64,000 nt of DNA from Reticulitermes speratus. Lineage: Eukaryota > Arthropoda > Insecta > Blattodea > Rhinotermitidae. Numbering within the stretch: the first letter of the stretch is position 1; the number at the start of each line of letters is the position of its first letter. Of this stretch, positions 23,901 through 38,900 are shown piece by piece. The notes beneath the pieces were generated by a model. That model saw nothing but the letters and a program-made list of their open reading frames with translations, did not search any database and was not told where the DNA came from. Location: assembly GCA_021186555.1 (NCBI GenBank), contig JAJKFL010000012.1:19975711-20039710 (forward strand), read 5' to 3'. The translations under genes and the position numbers were made by a program.

Positions 23901-26900
23901 CACGGAAGCATTTTTGGTAAAAGTACATTCTCAATGCTCTTTCTGACAGAACAGGATATGACAATACTGTCGCTGGGACTCCTTGATGGGTGATATGATT
24001 ACTGGGCAACGACTTTGAATGTGACCCTTCAATCTAAAGAGCTGGTGTGGTTTAAACAGGTCAAGAACAGCTGACAGTCTTGGGTATGCATGTATAGGAT
24101 AGGACCTGGGAGAAAGTAATCCTTTCACTTGATGTTTATGCTGCCATGTTACATGCAGAATTTTGCAATTTTAGACTGTGCAGAGGAATGTATAAGAAGG
24201 GCCTATGCAAGTGGTGTTATCTGTATACATTCAGATAGCCTGACTACTCTGTCCCTGGTGGCATCAAGTGCGACATCAAAGCTTCACTCGCAGTGTCAGC
24301 AGATAATGTGTTGTGTCCTGGAAGAAAAGGTCATGCTTCTCTGGATCCCTTTCCGCCGCGGGATTTGGGGTAATGAGGAGATGGATGCCTTGGCCAGAGA
24401 AGGATCAGGTAGCACAAACTTCAGTCTGGAACCAGGAATTCCAATCACATCACGTGCTCGTAGGCTCAGAACTGTAATGGCTGGAGAGAATGCAGTGCTA
24501 CCAGACTGAATAATGAGGCAGGTGAAGGGCGTTAAAGAACTGTTATAGGACATATCAATCCTAGACAAAAAACAACATAGATGGTGACTGAGATGTTCGA
24601 GTGGCCAGTTTGCCAGTGGCCAGTTAAAGCTGGGCAGACTAGAGATCTTCAGAAGTGCATAAGTAAATCCAACAGATATTAAGGGAGGCCATGAGGAAAA
24701 TGTTTTTTGTTGGTATTACAATGTCTTCCCATGATAAGTGGGTCCCTGTCACCACGGCATGGCGCATCCTCAGGTCATGGATGGAGGAACGGCCTCCGGA
24801 TATGGAGGGTAGCTGCGAATACATTGAATAAGCAGTCGCGGACAGCCTACAATGGGTGGTCCTCCAGCTTTTGGGGGTTGGGCGAGGTGCTAACAACTCC
24901 TCACCGTAAAAAAATTGCCATGTTACGAAACAGATCACAAAGCCTCGGACCTGGACTGATTCTTTGGTACAACTTAAGCAACGGACAAGGAACATGAGAT
25001 TTGGAACATGGAACGTGAGGAGCCTGTATAGGTCAGGGTCACTTATGACTTATCCTGTTAGGAGATTTTAATGCAAAATTGTGGAGGGAGGATACTTTCA
25101 AACCGACGATTGGGAATGAGAGTTTACATGAGGATAGTAATGATAATGGTGTTAAGAGTTGCAAACTTTGCCAAATCAAAAAATCTGTTTGTTATGAGCA
25201 CTATGTTCCCGCACCGAAATATTCATAAATACACCTGGACCTCTCCTGATGCGACGACTCATAATCAGATTGATCACGTATTGATAGATAGGAGATGGCA
25301 TTCAAGTATACTCGATGTGCAATCTTTCAGGGGAGCTGACTGTGATACTGTGGATGCAAAAGTTAGGGAAAGACTGGCGGTAATTAAACAAGCTGCACAG
25401 AAGTTTGATGCAGAGAGATTTAATCTCAAGAAGCTAAGTGAACTAGAGGTTAGGAAACAGTATCAGATAAAGATCTCAAACAAGTTTGCAGCTTTGGAGA
25501 ACTTAAATGTTAGTGAGGACATGGGCTTGGGAAGACATTCAAGAGGGTATCAAAATCTCAGCTAAAGAGAGTCTAGGGCTGTATGAAAGGAAGCAGCATA
25601 AAAAATGGTTTGACAAAGAATGTTCAAAATTTTCAGATCAAAGGAAGCAGCCTAAAATGCAGTGTTTACAGAATCCAAACCAAAGTAATGTAGATAATCT
25701 GAACAATGTTAGACGTGAAGCTAGTAGACATTTCAGGAACAAAAAGAAGGTATATATGAAAGCTAAAATTAATGACCGTGAAACAAACAGTAAGAACAAG
25801 AATATCAGAGACTTGTATAGGGGCATCAATGACTTTAAGAAGGGTTACCAGCCTAGAAATAATGTAGTAAAGGATGAGAAGGGTGATCTGGTTGCAGACT
25901 CACAGTATTTTGGCTAAGTGCAGGAATCATTTCTTTCAGCTGTTGAATGTACATGGGGTTAATGATGTTAGGCAACTGAAATACAGACAGCAGAGCCACT
26001 GGTGCCTGAGCCCAGTGACTCTGAGGTTTAGATGGCTATTGAAAAGTTAAAAAGGCACAAATCACCAAGTATTGATCAGATTCCAGCAGAACTGATTAAA
26101 GCAGGAGGTAGGGCAATTCGTTCTGAGATCCATAAACTTATTAATTCTATTTGGAATAAAGAGGAATTGCCTGAGCAGTGGAAGGAGTCAATCATTGTAC
26201 CTATTTATAAGAAGGGCGATAAAACAGATTGCAGTAATTATCAAGGCATATCACTTTTGTCAACCACATACAGAATTCTATCCAGCATCCTTCTGTCAAG
26301 GTTAACTCCATATGCAGAGGAAATTATTGGGGATCATCAATGTGGATTTAGACGTAACAGGTCGACTACTGATCATATATTCAGCATTCGTCAAATACTT
26401 CAGAAAAAAAATTGGAATACAATGAGGCAGTGCTTCAGCTATTTATAGACTTCAAGAAAGCCTATGATTCAGTTAGGAGGGAGGTCTTGTATAATATTCT
26501 CATTGAGTTTGGTATCCCCATGAAACTAGTAAGGCTAGTAAAAATGTGTATAAATGAAACCTATAACAGAGTCCGGGTAGGCTAACATTTGTCTGGCACA
26601 TTTCCTGTCAAGAATGGTTTGAAACAAGGGATTCTTTGTCACCATTGCTTTTCAGCTTTGCTTTGGAATATGCCATTAGGAGGGTTCAGGCAAACCAGGA
26701 GGGCTTGAAATTAAATGGTACACATCAGCTTCTAGTTTATGCTGATGCTGTTAATATATTGGGCGGAAGCATACATGCCGTAAAGAAAAACACAGAAGCC
26801 TTAGTAATCATTTGTAAGGAGATTGGTCTAGAAGTAAATGCTAAGAAAACTAAGTACAGGGTCATGTTTCAAGATCAGAGTGCAGGACAAAATCACAACA

Positions 26901-29900
26901 TAAAGATAGATAATAAATCCTTTGAAAGGGTGGAACAGTTCAAATATTTGGGAACCACCCTAATAAATTGAAATTCCATTCAGGAAAAAATTAGGAGCAG
27001 TTTGAAGTCGGGGAATACTTGTTATCATTCGGTGCAGGATCTTCTGTCTTCCAGTTTGCTATCCAAAAATACAAAGATTAAGATATACAGAACTATAATT
27101 TTGCCTGTATTAATGGGTGTGAAACTTGGTCTCTCACACTGAGGGAGGAACATAGGCTGAGGGTGTTCGAGAATAGGGTGCTGAGGAGGATATTTGGGCC
27201 TAAGAGGGACGAGGTAACAGGGGAGTGGAGAAGACTACATAACAAGGAACTTAATGATCTGTAATCATCACCAACTATTATTCAGGTGATCAAATCAAGA
27301 ATGAGGTGGGTGGGGCATGTAGCACGTATGGGTGAGGGGAGAAGTGCATACAGGATTTTGGTGGGGATACCTGAGGGAAGGAGATCACTTGGAAGACCCA
27401 GGCATAGATGGGAGGATAATATTAAAATGGATCTTCAAGAAGTGGGATGGGGGGGCATGGACTGGATTGATATGGCTCAGGATAGGGACAGGTCGTGGGC
27501 TCGTGAGTGCGTTAATGAACTTTCGGGTTCCATAAAACACGGGGAATTTCTTGACTAGCTGAGGACCTGTTAGCTTCTCAAGAAGGACTCTGCTCCATGG
27601 AGTTTAGTTTAGTTTATTACAATGTCTTCACAAGACGGCCCCCAATTGGTTTTCTGGTTACACAATGCACCCCCTGTCCGAACAACTGAGGCAACCAAGT
27701 TGGGTGTTTCCCCCACCCCCAAGCTTAAAGACAATACAGTACAATGTTCTTAATGCGGCAAAGTTTCACACAAAAGGATAGCCCACAAAAATTTGTCTCA
27801 AATCACAATGTTGAATCACACATCTAGACAACAAAACCTCGGACATTTTGTATTAAAGGCCACTTATTCCTTACAGAACAGCAACACAGGATTTAACATG
27901 AAACATGATATATCAGATGCATAAATAATGTGTAAACAGCCTTGTACCTCAGACAAATCTTATTATCTGTTCTAACACAGTGTGACAGAAATAAGCTGGA
28001 ACCTACACCATTTTTATTACTGACTTTCATTACAATTTAAGAGTTGCAAGAAGTCTCAACCATTCACATTTTCATCTTTAGCTCTTTCCAAATGTTTAAA
28101 TGTTGGAAATTATGGAGATATTACTTCTATTCCACTGGTGATATTAATTTTCATGTGGTCAATGGCTCTTTACTAACTTTAATGCTGAATCTTTAAAATA
28201 ATTACATAGAAAAAATTTGCAACTAGTAAAATCTGGAGATCTACATAGCGTAGCAGCATGGTGATTCGAAAACCAGTAAATGCATGGTTTCACTGCCACA
28301 AAATGAAGAAAACAGAAGACCCTTGATGTTGGCCAAATCATTCACTCTGTAAAGTAAAAGAGTCACTCTTTTTCATAAGTTCTGTTCGAGAATGGCAATG
28401 GTTGATATTCTAGCAGCGTTACCACCACAAGAAGTTTTATCATCAATAATAAGAAACACCACAAAGTCTCTGCTACTGAGTGTAGCTTCTCTCTTATTTC
28501 TGTCACTCTGTATATGTTTCAAGATGTGTCAACTGGCTTTTTCATCTTGAAATTGGATGAAAGTTAAGCAATTAATAATGCCACCTGACAACACTTCTCT
28601 CTCTCTCCCACACACACACACTTCATCGGACACACAACATCCCAAGCCACAGGATGAGATTGACGTAGATTGACTATATGATTGTATACATGGCCAACAG
28701 CCAGTAAAACTTTTTATATATATATATATATAAAAAAAAGTTTTAATCTTCTAAGTCGAATCATGTAACAATAATTGTATATAATAATTTTTACTGTGTT
28801 ATATGAAGTATCAGCTTACATCACTGATTTAGACACACTGTATTAATTACTCTTAACATTTAGTTTTATGACTATAGGCATCAATTCATTTTAATATTGT
28901 AAGCGGCATGTGCACTTCCATTACAATGCCAAATGTATGTGTATCTGGATGCCATATATGTTTGTGATACTTTGATACGCCCCCTGACGATGGCAACTTG
29001 ATTGCGCAAACGTATGTATGGGTTACACATATACTTTGTTAATAATTCTTGTGCATTAGTTGGTTTAACTTAAACTTATACAATGTTGTTATTATTGTGA
29101 TTACATTATACTGATGAAATAATTTTTTGTTACTGCAAAAATCATATAATTTTCTATTTATTTAATCACAGATTAAAGCTAAACAGTTTAATGTACAGTA
29201 ATGGGAAGGTGTATGTTAAAAGCAACATGTTAACTCACAAGGAAAAACAAAATATACTCTATGTTCATAACAAATAAAGGAAATTCAACTGTGCATGGCC
29301 TGATAGACCAGTTGTTCAAAGCATAGTGCATACTTTTCATTATTGACAGTCATTTTCAGTCATTAACCAAGGGTAATGAACAGTTAATCTTATATATATG
29401 GTCCATTTAAATAATATGATTGGATATATGGGAAATTCAATTTAACAGTCACCTTACAGAATATAGATAACACACAGTATATCAAAACAGACAAGAAGTC
29501 CAAACGGAATCTTATTTTCCAGTATATGAGTAAAATGGTTGTAACTGTACAACTAACATAACTGGAAGGATAAAAAAACCTGAATGTACCAGTATGCAAA
29601 ATTAATTCATGCTGTTTGATGTTCAGAATTGTAGGGAACTCAGATTACAGCATATACCATCCAGACAGCAGACACTAACAAAAAATATCACCACAGGACA
29701 GAAATCTGCCATGAAATAATGATAACTGGTATCACAATTTCAGGCTTCTCTTCAAAAGAATGTAAATCCTCCATTATTTCCCATACACAATCCAAATACA
29801 TTTTTATTTTGACAACATCAGACAATGTTCCTCTGTTTATTAGATGTTCAATTTTGGTCCACCATACGTCGAAACATTTCAGAACCCTTGATGAACAAAC

Positions 29901-32900
29901 TACGATATTATATGCAGTGTTACCTACACTGCAGAAACTATAAATGTCACAAGCAACAAATAACATTAGAGAAATCATGAATGACAAAATTCATATAAAA
30001 TCAAAGCACACAACTGTACACCATAAATATGCACTGTGACATATTCACACCACACTTATCAGTGACCCAAAACACATTCAACCCATTTGCTGGCTTTGAC
30101 AAGTATTATTTGTGCACATTTTCTTATGCCCCAACTGACTCAGAAGCAGCACTTGCCACTTGACTTAAAAGGCCATGTGTGTCTGAAACAGCAGTCACCA
30201 AAATATTTTTGGCAACCGGAAATAATATATTAAAAACTAGTAATTTCTGGCATATTTTTCCATAAAAATAATGATACGTGGATATTAAAACTGTACTGGA
30301 AGTACAAACAAAATTATCTACACTGGGAATGGGGGGGGGGGGGGAATGGTATGCATACTGTAAACAGTATACAACAAGTTTAACCTTTAAACAACCTGTG
30401 TTTGCATAAAAAGACACCCCTAGAAATACATTTTATACATTTAAGCAACAAGAAAATTTGCTGCATTTTTAAGACATGCTGCATAATCTCTGTTTATTTT
30501 CCACAAAATGTCATTTATTTTATAATTTTATCTTTTTCTGTTCAAAGAGTACTCATGATTTTCATAAACCATGGGCTGAAATTTAAATACCAACCCAGAC
30601 ATTTAAAGGCTAATACTGTCACACCATCAAAACAGAAACTCCATCACAAATGTTTGGTTATTTGAGGGCTTTACAGAATAACAAACCTACTATGTTACAG
30701 CAAAGATACAAAAAATGCATCATTATGTAATAATTAATTTCAAACTTTTTTTTCCAAACTTGGTTCCTTACGAGAGGCACCATCCCTGGCCTCACTGAAT
30801 TATGCATTAAATGAACACGTTTAAACAATATCAAAAAATCCGTATCACTGAGCTTCATAACATAAAATACTTTTAAGTATAAACTTGAATTAAAATAATT
30901 TCTCTTGTGCAGCATCACATTACTCGCTCGTAGAAAATGTGAAAGGCACATACGGTGTATCAAAATGACAAACTACTAGAGCAGCTGCCAGTTGCACATC
31001 ACATCAGAAAAAAATTCAGTTCAGGGCATGAAGAACCTGGCATTATGACAAGTGGCTGAACTGCTAGAAAATGGTGTAATGTAAAAGTCCCTTGAAAGTT
31101 TTTTTAGTCTTCTGGAATTCAAGTACACACAAAGACACGAGTTACAAGCTTCACAGTTATGGTTTAAGCAGTTTCCTTCCAAGTCCTCACCACTGTCATT
31201 CAATAAGTGTATTTAGTATGCACATTTTCATCTTGCAGCATGTTCCAATTAATGGAATATACACACTTGGACCATCCTCTCTTCCTTTCACTTGCAGACA
31301 GTCAATACACATTTCACACTGGACTCAGCACTGCAGGTGCAGACATTTCAAGGCACTAATGAATGTCATTTTAAAATAAAAGACCGCTAGCACACATATT
31401 CCTTCAGCATACCCGTGAACTATAACATTGTTATTATTTTGATACCTTAATAAATTAATATGCAAAGCACAAGGTACATTGTAATTCACTTTCCACCTTC
31501 TACTCAATCAAGTCATTATTAATTACATATATTAAACAATCCATCTTTTATAATTACAACACAAACACAAAATACTGCTTGAGGATTTGCAGCATACATG
31601 AACAGATGTCTTACCTTCAACACACTGAAACACAAAATAAAATGGTAAGTTTCAAGTAGTAATACATAAAATCACTGCAGCTGGAGCTAGAAACAAAACA
31701 GAAAAAGGAATAAAACTGGAAACAACTGATCACCCAGTGACTGTACGATACTTAGGATTATAGTTTCAACAATTTAAAAATTCATTTTTAAAAATCAATG
31801 TTACAGTAGTAACATACATAACTGAAATCAGAAAATGTTGCATTAATCACCCCAAATTCACGGACACACATAACAGCCATAAGAATAAAAACAAAAATTG
31901 CAACAGTAAAACCTGTGAAGCTGAATACTTCTGTTACTAATTTTCTTAAACTGTCCATAATTTTGGAGAACTACCACAAGGCTGCTTATTCATGCACAAT
32001 CCATGAGCGCACTGTCCGTTGTCTAATCTGAATCAACCATATGACCCAAAATCTCTCTCCTGGAGCAAGAACAGTGCATTTAAATGTAGGCTCCTGAAAT
32101 TGTTGTAGAGAGGAGAGTACAGACTGGAAACTACCTCTGCTTCCAACATGAGGTAAAAAGTTCAAGGAAAGATATTAGACCTCCATCTAATGGATCCAAC
32201 AGGGTAGATTTAACATGTTTCAACTAATAACAAGAGCAGAACCGGATTCCTAATATGATGATAAAGAATGTGAAACATGTGTCAGATTAATGACACCTCT
32301 GTTGAGAATGTCCAGTTATCCTCAAACTGGGTATAGCTTCATCAAAAACACGCAACATCCATTGAGGTTATTTCCGTCAATCAGAGAGGGATCGACCAAA
32401 TGAACTCAGTACCTGATTTTGCAATGGTGAATTTCTATTTGCAACAAACAGAGTTCAAGGAAGTATGTGAAACTACAAGCAATCAGCATCTACGCTGCAG
32501 TAATAAAGCAGTGTAACATACCAATGGGTGTTGCTCAACACCCTACATAACACAGCATGCAAAATTTGCAATGGTAACTATACATGTATAGAAATATTTT
32601 GCAGCAAAACTTTTCTTTACTTGCAGATATGACATTAGCACTAAACTTTCAGGCTATGGTATAAAGGAAAATAATTAATTTAACTTTAAAGTATTCTAAT
32701 AACACATGGTCATAGTCATAACTGAAATTCTGGGCACTGTCCAATGTCCCCAGATAACAAAAAACCCTATCACACTGCAGGATGGCTCTGCCACCATCTT
32801 CAGGAGAAATAGGGAAGGTAACAGACTACTCTGGTGGGCCCATCAGGAAGTGGTAGTCTCAATCCCTAGAAATAATTAAAGGCTATAAAATAACTAAGTT

Positions 32901-35900
32901 GTAAAATTATTGATTTATAATTGCAGTGACTTCTCACTGCAAATACGACCATCTCAAGGAATAATTCTGTTAGTTACTACTTTTATTTCTTACATTAAGT
33001 CAGTTACCAACTCAAATTTACCACTGTTCATTGGAAACACGAATCAACAGGTTCTACTGTACTGTTTTTCTTGAATTAAACACCAAAAAACTAGAGCTGA
33101 TTTCAGACAAATGGTATAATTATAAAAGGAGAAAAAAGGCATGGCTAACCATTTGGTACTTGATACCAACTTATTAAACATACTTTAGCCAACCATTATC
33201 CCACTAACCGCAATCATTAATTTTCCACCACCACACGTAACACATTCTCTGAATTAACTGTGAATCTGTCCACACCTAGCCATACAGCCAACAACCACAA
33301 GACACCAAATTCTGTTGTTTTAGCCCCTTTAACCAAACCACTTATTTTTGTCATTTTCTTTTTATATTCCAGGCTGCACTTGGCATTTACCAAATCAAAA
33401 ACCCAATTAACATTTCGGTAGCAAATGCTGCAAATGTGTCCAACCAGCTATATTGCTTGTAGTTTCCCTAACCACTAACAAGGACAAATCACCCTGAGGA
33501 CCTAATACACTAAATTCCTAACTATGCATCTACCTTAAAACTAAAATTTTTTATTCAAAGTCATTAACAGGGTAATTACATAAATGAATATTAAAACCAA
33601 TGCATATCATTCAGTCACCTATTTCAAAGCAAAACAATGACTTTTAACACATCTTTCCCCTTTCATACAACATCCACTTCAAGTACTCTTCATCTAATCA
33701 CAATTGATAGTAGCAATGTTGCTAGAATATGAAGAAAACTTAATCATGTATGTAATGACTGTGAAAAGAGAAGCTTCGCCAAGTCTATTTACATGAAGCA
33801 CCACACGAAAACCACGAAACAGACTCTCTACAAGGCAGCATACAATCAAGACTGTTTTTCACAGCATAGGCAGGTTTTTAGTTTTATAAATCAAATGGCA
33901 AGTAGAACTATGTGCACTACAGAGGTACACAGAAACGCACACGTCTTTGCGTGAAATGTTCATTACTTTCATCCAGCTTTTATTAGCCAAAACTAAAACA
34001 GCTCAACAAGTTCTTACAAAATTCCCCAGTATAAAATTTTGTAAAGATCCATTCAGTGGTTTTCAAGTTCAGATTGAATGGTTTCAATAGGTGCTCCACT
34101 GGGATCCAAATGCATCTAAAAAGTGGTTAAGATCACCAATTACTTTGGAATCTCACTGATTTTAACCTCATTCTAGCACATGATAGAACCAACTAGCCTC
34201 CACAATATGCATTCATGGTGTGGTATGTTAGACCAATGTAAAACTTATATGGTATTTTATTTTAAAAAAAAGGTTTATTTATATACCACATCGGATTACC
34301 ACAAGATCTCAAGTAAATTATTTACATTGCACGGTGCATAAGAATTTGGTTATGAAAACTTGCTTCTTTGGCAAAATGATCAAGGTTACCCTGACAAATT
34401 CCCATCTTGATACACGTGTGTTCATGTGAAACATATTTCAACAAATTAGTCAATGACATTAATCACACAATGGGCACTTACAGTACATCTAATTCTATAT
34501 TTGGCTTCAGTATTACAAATCATTATATTTATTAAAATAAATAATAAACCAACAAATGCACTGTTAACTACTTTAATGTAGTATTCGTCTTTGTATCACC
34601 CTACACGTGTTTCGGACTCAAAGTCCATCTTCATGGGGTCTCAGTATTCTGCATACCCGCCACAATGGATAGATAGCACAAACAGCAACACATTACACTC
34701 CTACACAAACTAAGGACATGCATCACATTCCACGAAAGCCAGTATTTCCGTATCAGGGAACTTCATACTTCATATTTCAACATTACAAATAGACACATCT
34801 ATGTTCTATAATTTATATACATATCTCTACCAGAATAGTAACATACAAGTGATGTACGTTTATGTAAACCGCGCTTGCTTTGGTAGTTTCTGATAATACT
34901 GAGACCCCATGAAGATGGACTTTGAGTCCGAAACACGTGTAGGGTGATACAAAGACGAATACTACATTAAAGTAATTAACAGTGCATTTGTTGGTTTATT
35001 ATTTATTTTAATTCATAGAAATGCACGGTGACAATAGTGTGACATTATATTTATGTTAAGAATTATCACTTGGAGTGGTGTCAGCTGGAGAACATGCATC
35101 TTAAAGTATGCCAATCATGTAACACAAAAGGAGTCCTTTGGAGATGGGTGCAAATGGTCACTGGCAACACGTTAAGGTGGACCTGACGGACTGACCAGGA
35201 CACAAACCTGTGATTAACACTTCCTTCGGAAATCTAGACTCTGAATGGGCTGTACAGGACCAGGAACAATGCATAATATTCCCAAATTTCTTTCAGTCAC
35301 TGAACTGTGAACTTTACACCCAAACAAAACTGTAGGATTTTTAATAAATTCTGAGAACTAAATGTTATATGACATGACATCAGGAAGGGTACAAATTAGA
35401 ACAATGGTGCTTAACTTGAGGGCAGTCAGCGACTTCTCCACCTTTAAAAAATGAAGGGAGAAAGTTCCTCCAAAACACTTGTACCTGGCCATCAAGCTAC
35501 ATGGTGTCACATCAAACACACAAGTCATCTTTGAAGTCACCGTCATGAGAACCTCAATTCTCACATATAAACTCCTCACTGTTCATGTCAGCTTCTCATT
35601 ACTAGCCCCCTCTTGGGTCCAAATATTCTCTACAGAACCTACTTCTATGAGAGATCTGAGTCTCAGAGGACTGATGATGAAGCAGCACATTTATCCAAAT
35701 CAGTGGTACCTATCCACCAAATTACATGGCGTCACATCCCAGATGACCATAAAATTTATATTCATCACTCTTAAGTATCTCAAATCTCACACAGAATAAG
35801 GGTGTTTAAGAACAGGGTGCTCAGAATATTTAGCCCTCAAGACCAAGTAATGAACAGCTGGGGTGAACAAAGAGCAGCTTCATATGTCAGATTTCAGGTT

Positions 35901-38900
35901 TTCGTGGCAGTGAACATGAAGATTACCATCTTCTGGATGTAATAACATATAACCTGCTATGTAAGCACTGCAGAAAGTGACAAAAAACCTTACAAGTCTG
36001 AATGAGACCTACGACATTTGGTTGTCACCAGTTGCTGAGAGCTCAAGATGAATATGAGGTCCTTTTGAGTCACAGTTCCCTTTTTACTAACATAATATTG
36101 GTACAAAATAATTTAATGTATATAAGTAAATTTATACTGCATTTGAAATAATATGGTATTAGCATTCCTGCGCAGAAATAATTTTCAGTGCACAGCTTAC
36201 TCCCCCCCACATCCTAGCATCAATACTAACTCTGAGCACTGCTCTCCTCAAGTGCAATTTGAACTGTCTCTGCAGGTTTTCTCTGTATCCTAGCAATGAC
36301 ACTAGTCTGCATTCTCCCAGTGTCCTAGCACTTGCACCAACTTAAATTCTCCCAGAAACTGCAAAAAACAATTTAGCAACTGACCTGCGCTCCAACCCAT
36401 GCATTAACAGCAAAGAACAATGCTTTTGAGTTTTCCTTCCAAAATTCTTAGGCTAGGCATGCAGAAAGATTCAGACTCCCAGCATAATTAACAAACCTAC
36501 AGCCTAATACAATGTAAATAAAACATGCCACATTAAAGCAGATGAAGCAAAAGCTCTCTGTTGTTGTTAGAGAATGTTAAAAACCTAGCAGATTTTTTGA
36601 CTGTTACCAGTGGGGGAGGGGAAAAGTGAATCAAAATGATGAGCTTTCACTGAAGAGAACTGGAACAAGCCAGTGCTAGGTCTGAATATTCTCCTCAAAA
36701 CTTCCTCAGATACCTTGCACAGGAGACCAGGGCTTCACAGCTTGAACTTCACTGTATTTGAATGTTCATGCCAAACACTTTTTCATCACTGGATGTAATA
36801 ACAAAAATCAAATGCTGAGTGCTCACTGAGAAGGAATTGGATTAAATCAAAACTAAGCTCAAACATTCTACCTGAAAATCCCTCAACACCTTGCACAGGA
36901 GTCTGAGATTTCAAGTTTTAAGTCTACTCCATTTCCAAGAAAACATTTCACTGCATGCATGCAGATGTTTCACAGAGGTGACGAGATGTGGCAACAACAT
37001 AACATATTACAAGTATCTGTTGTAATGTGGATAATTCTTATATGTCAGTTGACAACTGATCCTGTCAACAGTCCAAATCTACACTGCCGAACTAGATAGG
37101 AGCAGTCGACTCTTCCACCGAAGTGGTTCAACACTTTGTGAGAAACTCAACGATGATAACACTAGTCGATCTTCCACCTAAGTCGTTTAACACTGTGAGA
37201 AGCTCAAAGATGATAACACTGTAGTATAACACATTCTGTGTACAATGTATTTCTGGTCAGTGATCTTACATTCCACAGCACAGCCAAATAGGTAAACAGT
37301 GAGATATCAAAGTGTGTCTCAGTATTACAGTATGCATAAATGAGAATTCCATTCTACTTTATAACAACAACATATCCACATATTCACTATGCTCTATGGT
37401 CACTGCGAAATGGTATTAGACACGTTCCACATAATTACAAAAAGTTACACAAGTTCTTAATAATAAAATAATGAAGTTTCACACAAATCTCAGAAGAGCT
37501 AGTTATCCATGCCTTTTCCTACTTGACACTACAGTTAGGACTTGAACATTCCCAAAATTTGAAGATTCTTTTCATAGAGAAACTCACGATTCATACGTTT
37601 CCAGTCATATCCAGACCTAACATCAATGCACTTTTTTTTATAAATATGCAGCCTACCTAAATCGTCCAAAATTAGCCAACAAAAGCAAAACCACTATTAA
37701 ACAGAATGTCTGAATTCCAGTGCTTAATGTTTCAGATAGCTACTTCCAGTTTGTCATTTTAACTTCTCATCCTGTTCTGATAAAGCACTGTTTCCTGACG
37801 GATACTTTGTCGTCAATTTATGCCAATCCATAAATTAGTTACCATTTTACACATATTTTACTTCAACTGAGGGAAAATACTATTCTAAAACTAATGATTT
37901 TTTTACTTCCTTTTGGTTACACTTTGAGTTATGCATACTACACTTTAGCACACACTGATTCTCATTAAACAGTATGCTGACAGTAATAGGATATTTACGA
38001 TAATTCAAATACACACACATCGCCACACACATAACCGTGAATGTTAAAGGTGGGTGGCCATGTTGTCACCTCAGTTTCAACACCACATAAGTGTTAACTT
38101 TTACACTGTAAAATAACATTTAATAAATTTATACCCTATTATTTAAACTGTACCAGACAGGACAAATACAAGGGCAATCCTCAGAAGAAGAAAACTGCAA
38201 ACCTCTGCAACAAAGAAGTTATCCACTATCAAAATCCCTGTCAAAACCACCTACATAAAAACCAACTATGAGACAGTAACTCTGACCAGTTCAAAGCAGT
38301 TCATATCGTCAGATTTCCTTAACATCCAATTTATTGCTATTCACAGCTGGTTTTAGCCATTTGTGTGGCCACTTTCCAAGGGATGTTCCTACCAAACTTA
38401 TGTCTACATGATCATAAACTAAAAAGTACAGAGAAGACAGATCTCATTATATAAATTACTAAATAGCTAAAATGCATAAATCTGAATGTAACTTGTAGAG
38501 TGTTAATTTAATCCTGCAGCCCTTTTACAATGAGTACACTTCATGTTAAAAATGTTCAGAAACAACCTATATTCAGCATCATCTAAATCTTTATAAAGAA
38601 GACAAATTTGGCATAATTTCCATTGATTGCACAAAAACCATCCTTGCAAAAGGCTAATACAGTTGAAGAAGTCTGGCACATGACAGTTTTCTGAAATTCC
38701 ATTTGCTTGCAGCACATGTAACTGTACAACTGGCAGCAACAGCATTACTTTCAATTTGCTTGTGAATTCTCAAACACAGAAGGTAAAATTTATTTCCTAC
38801 ATGTTACTGCCACACACAACCAAGTAAATTAGTATTTACTGTTTATTTACTAGTATCAGGAACTCAGGTTTGCTTCTTCAGGTGAAAACATCTTCCACAT

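Noticed and set aside
29688-29987. 99-codon minus-strand frame in PCF11 intron 2
   Set aside because: No recognised motif and no splice partners. A protein search would be needed; I give it no function.
35490-35780. Repeat-unit frame (LHGVTS...) as a gene
   Set aside because: Two tandem copies of a dispersed repeat that recurs at 7115, 59515 and elsewhere; translation is incidental.
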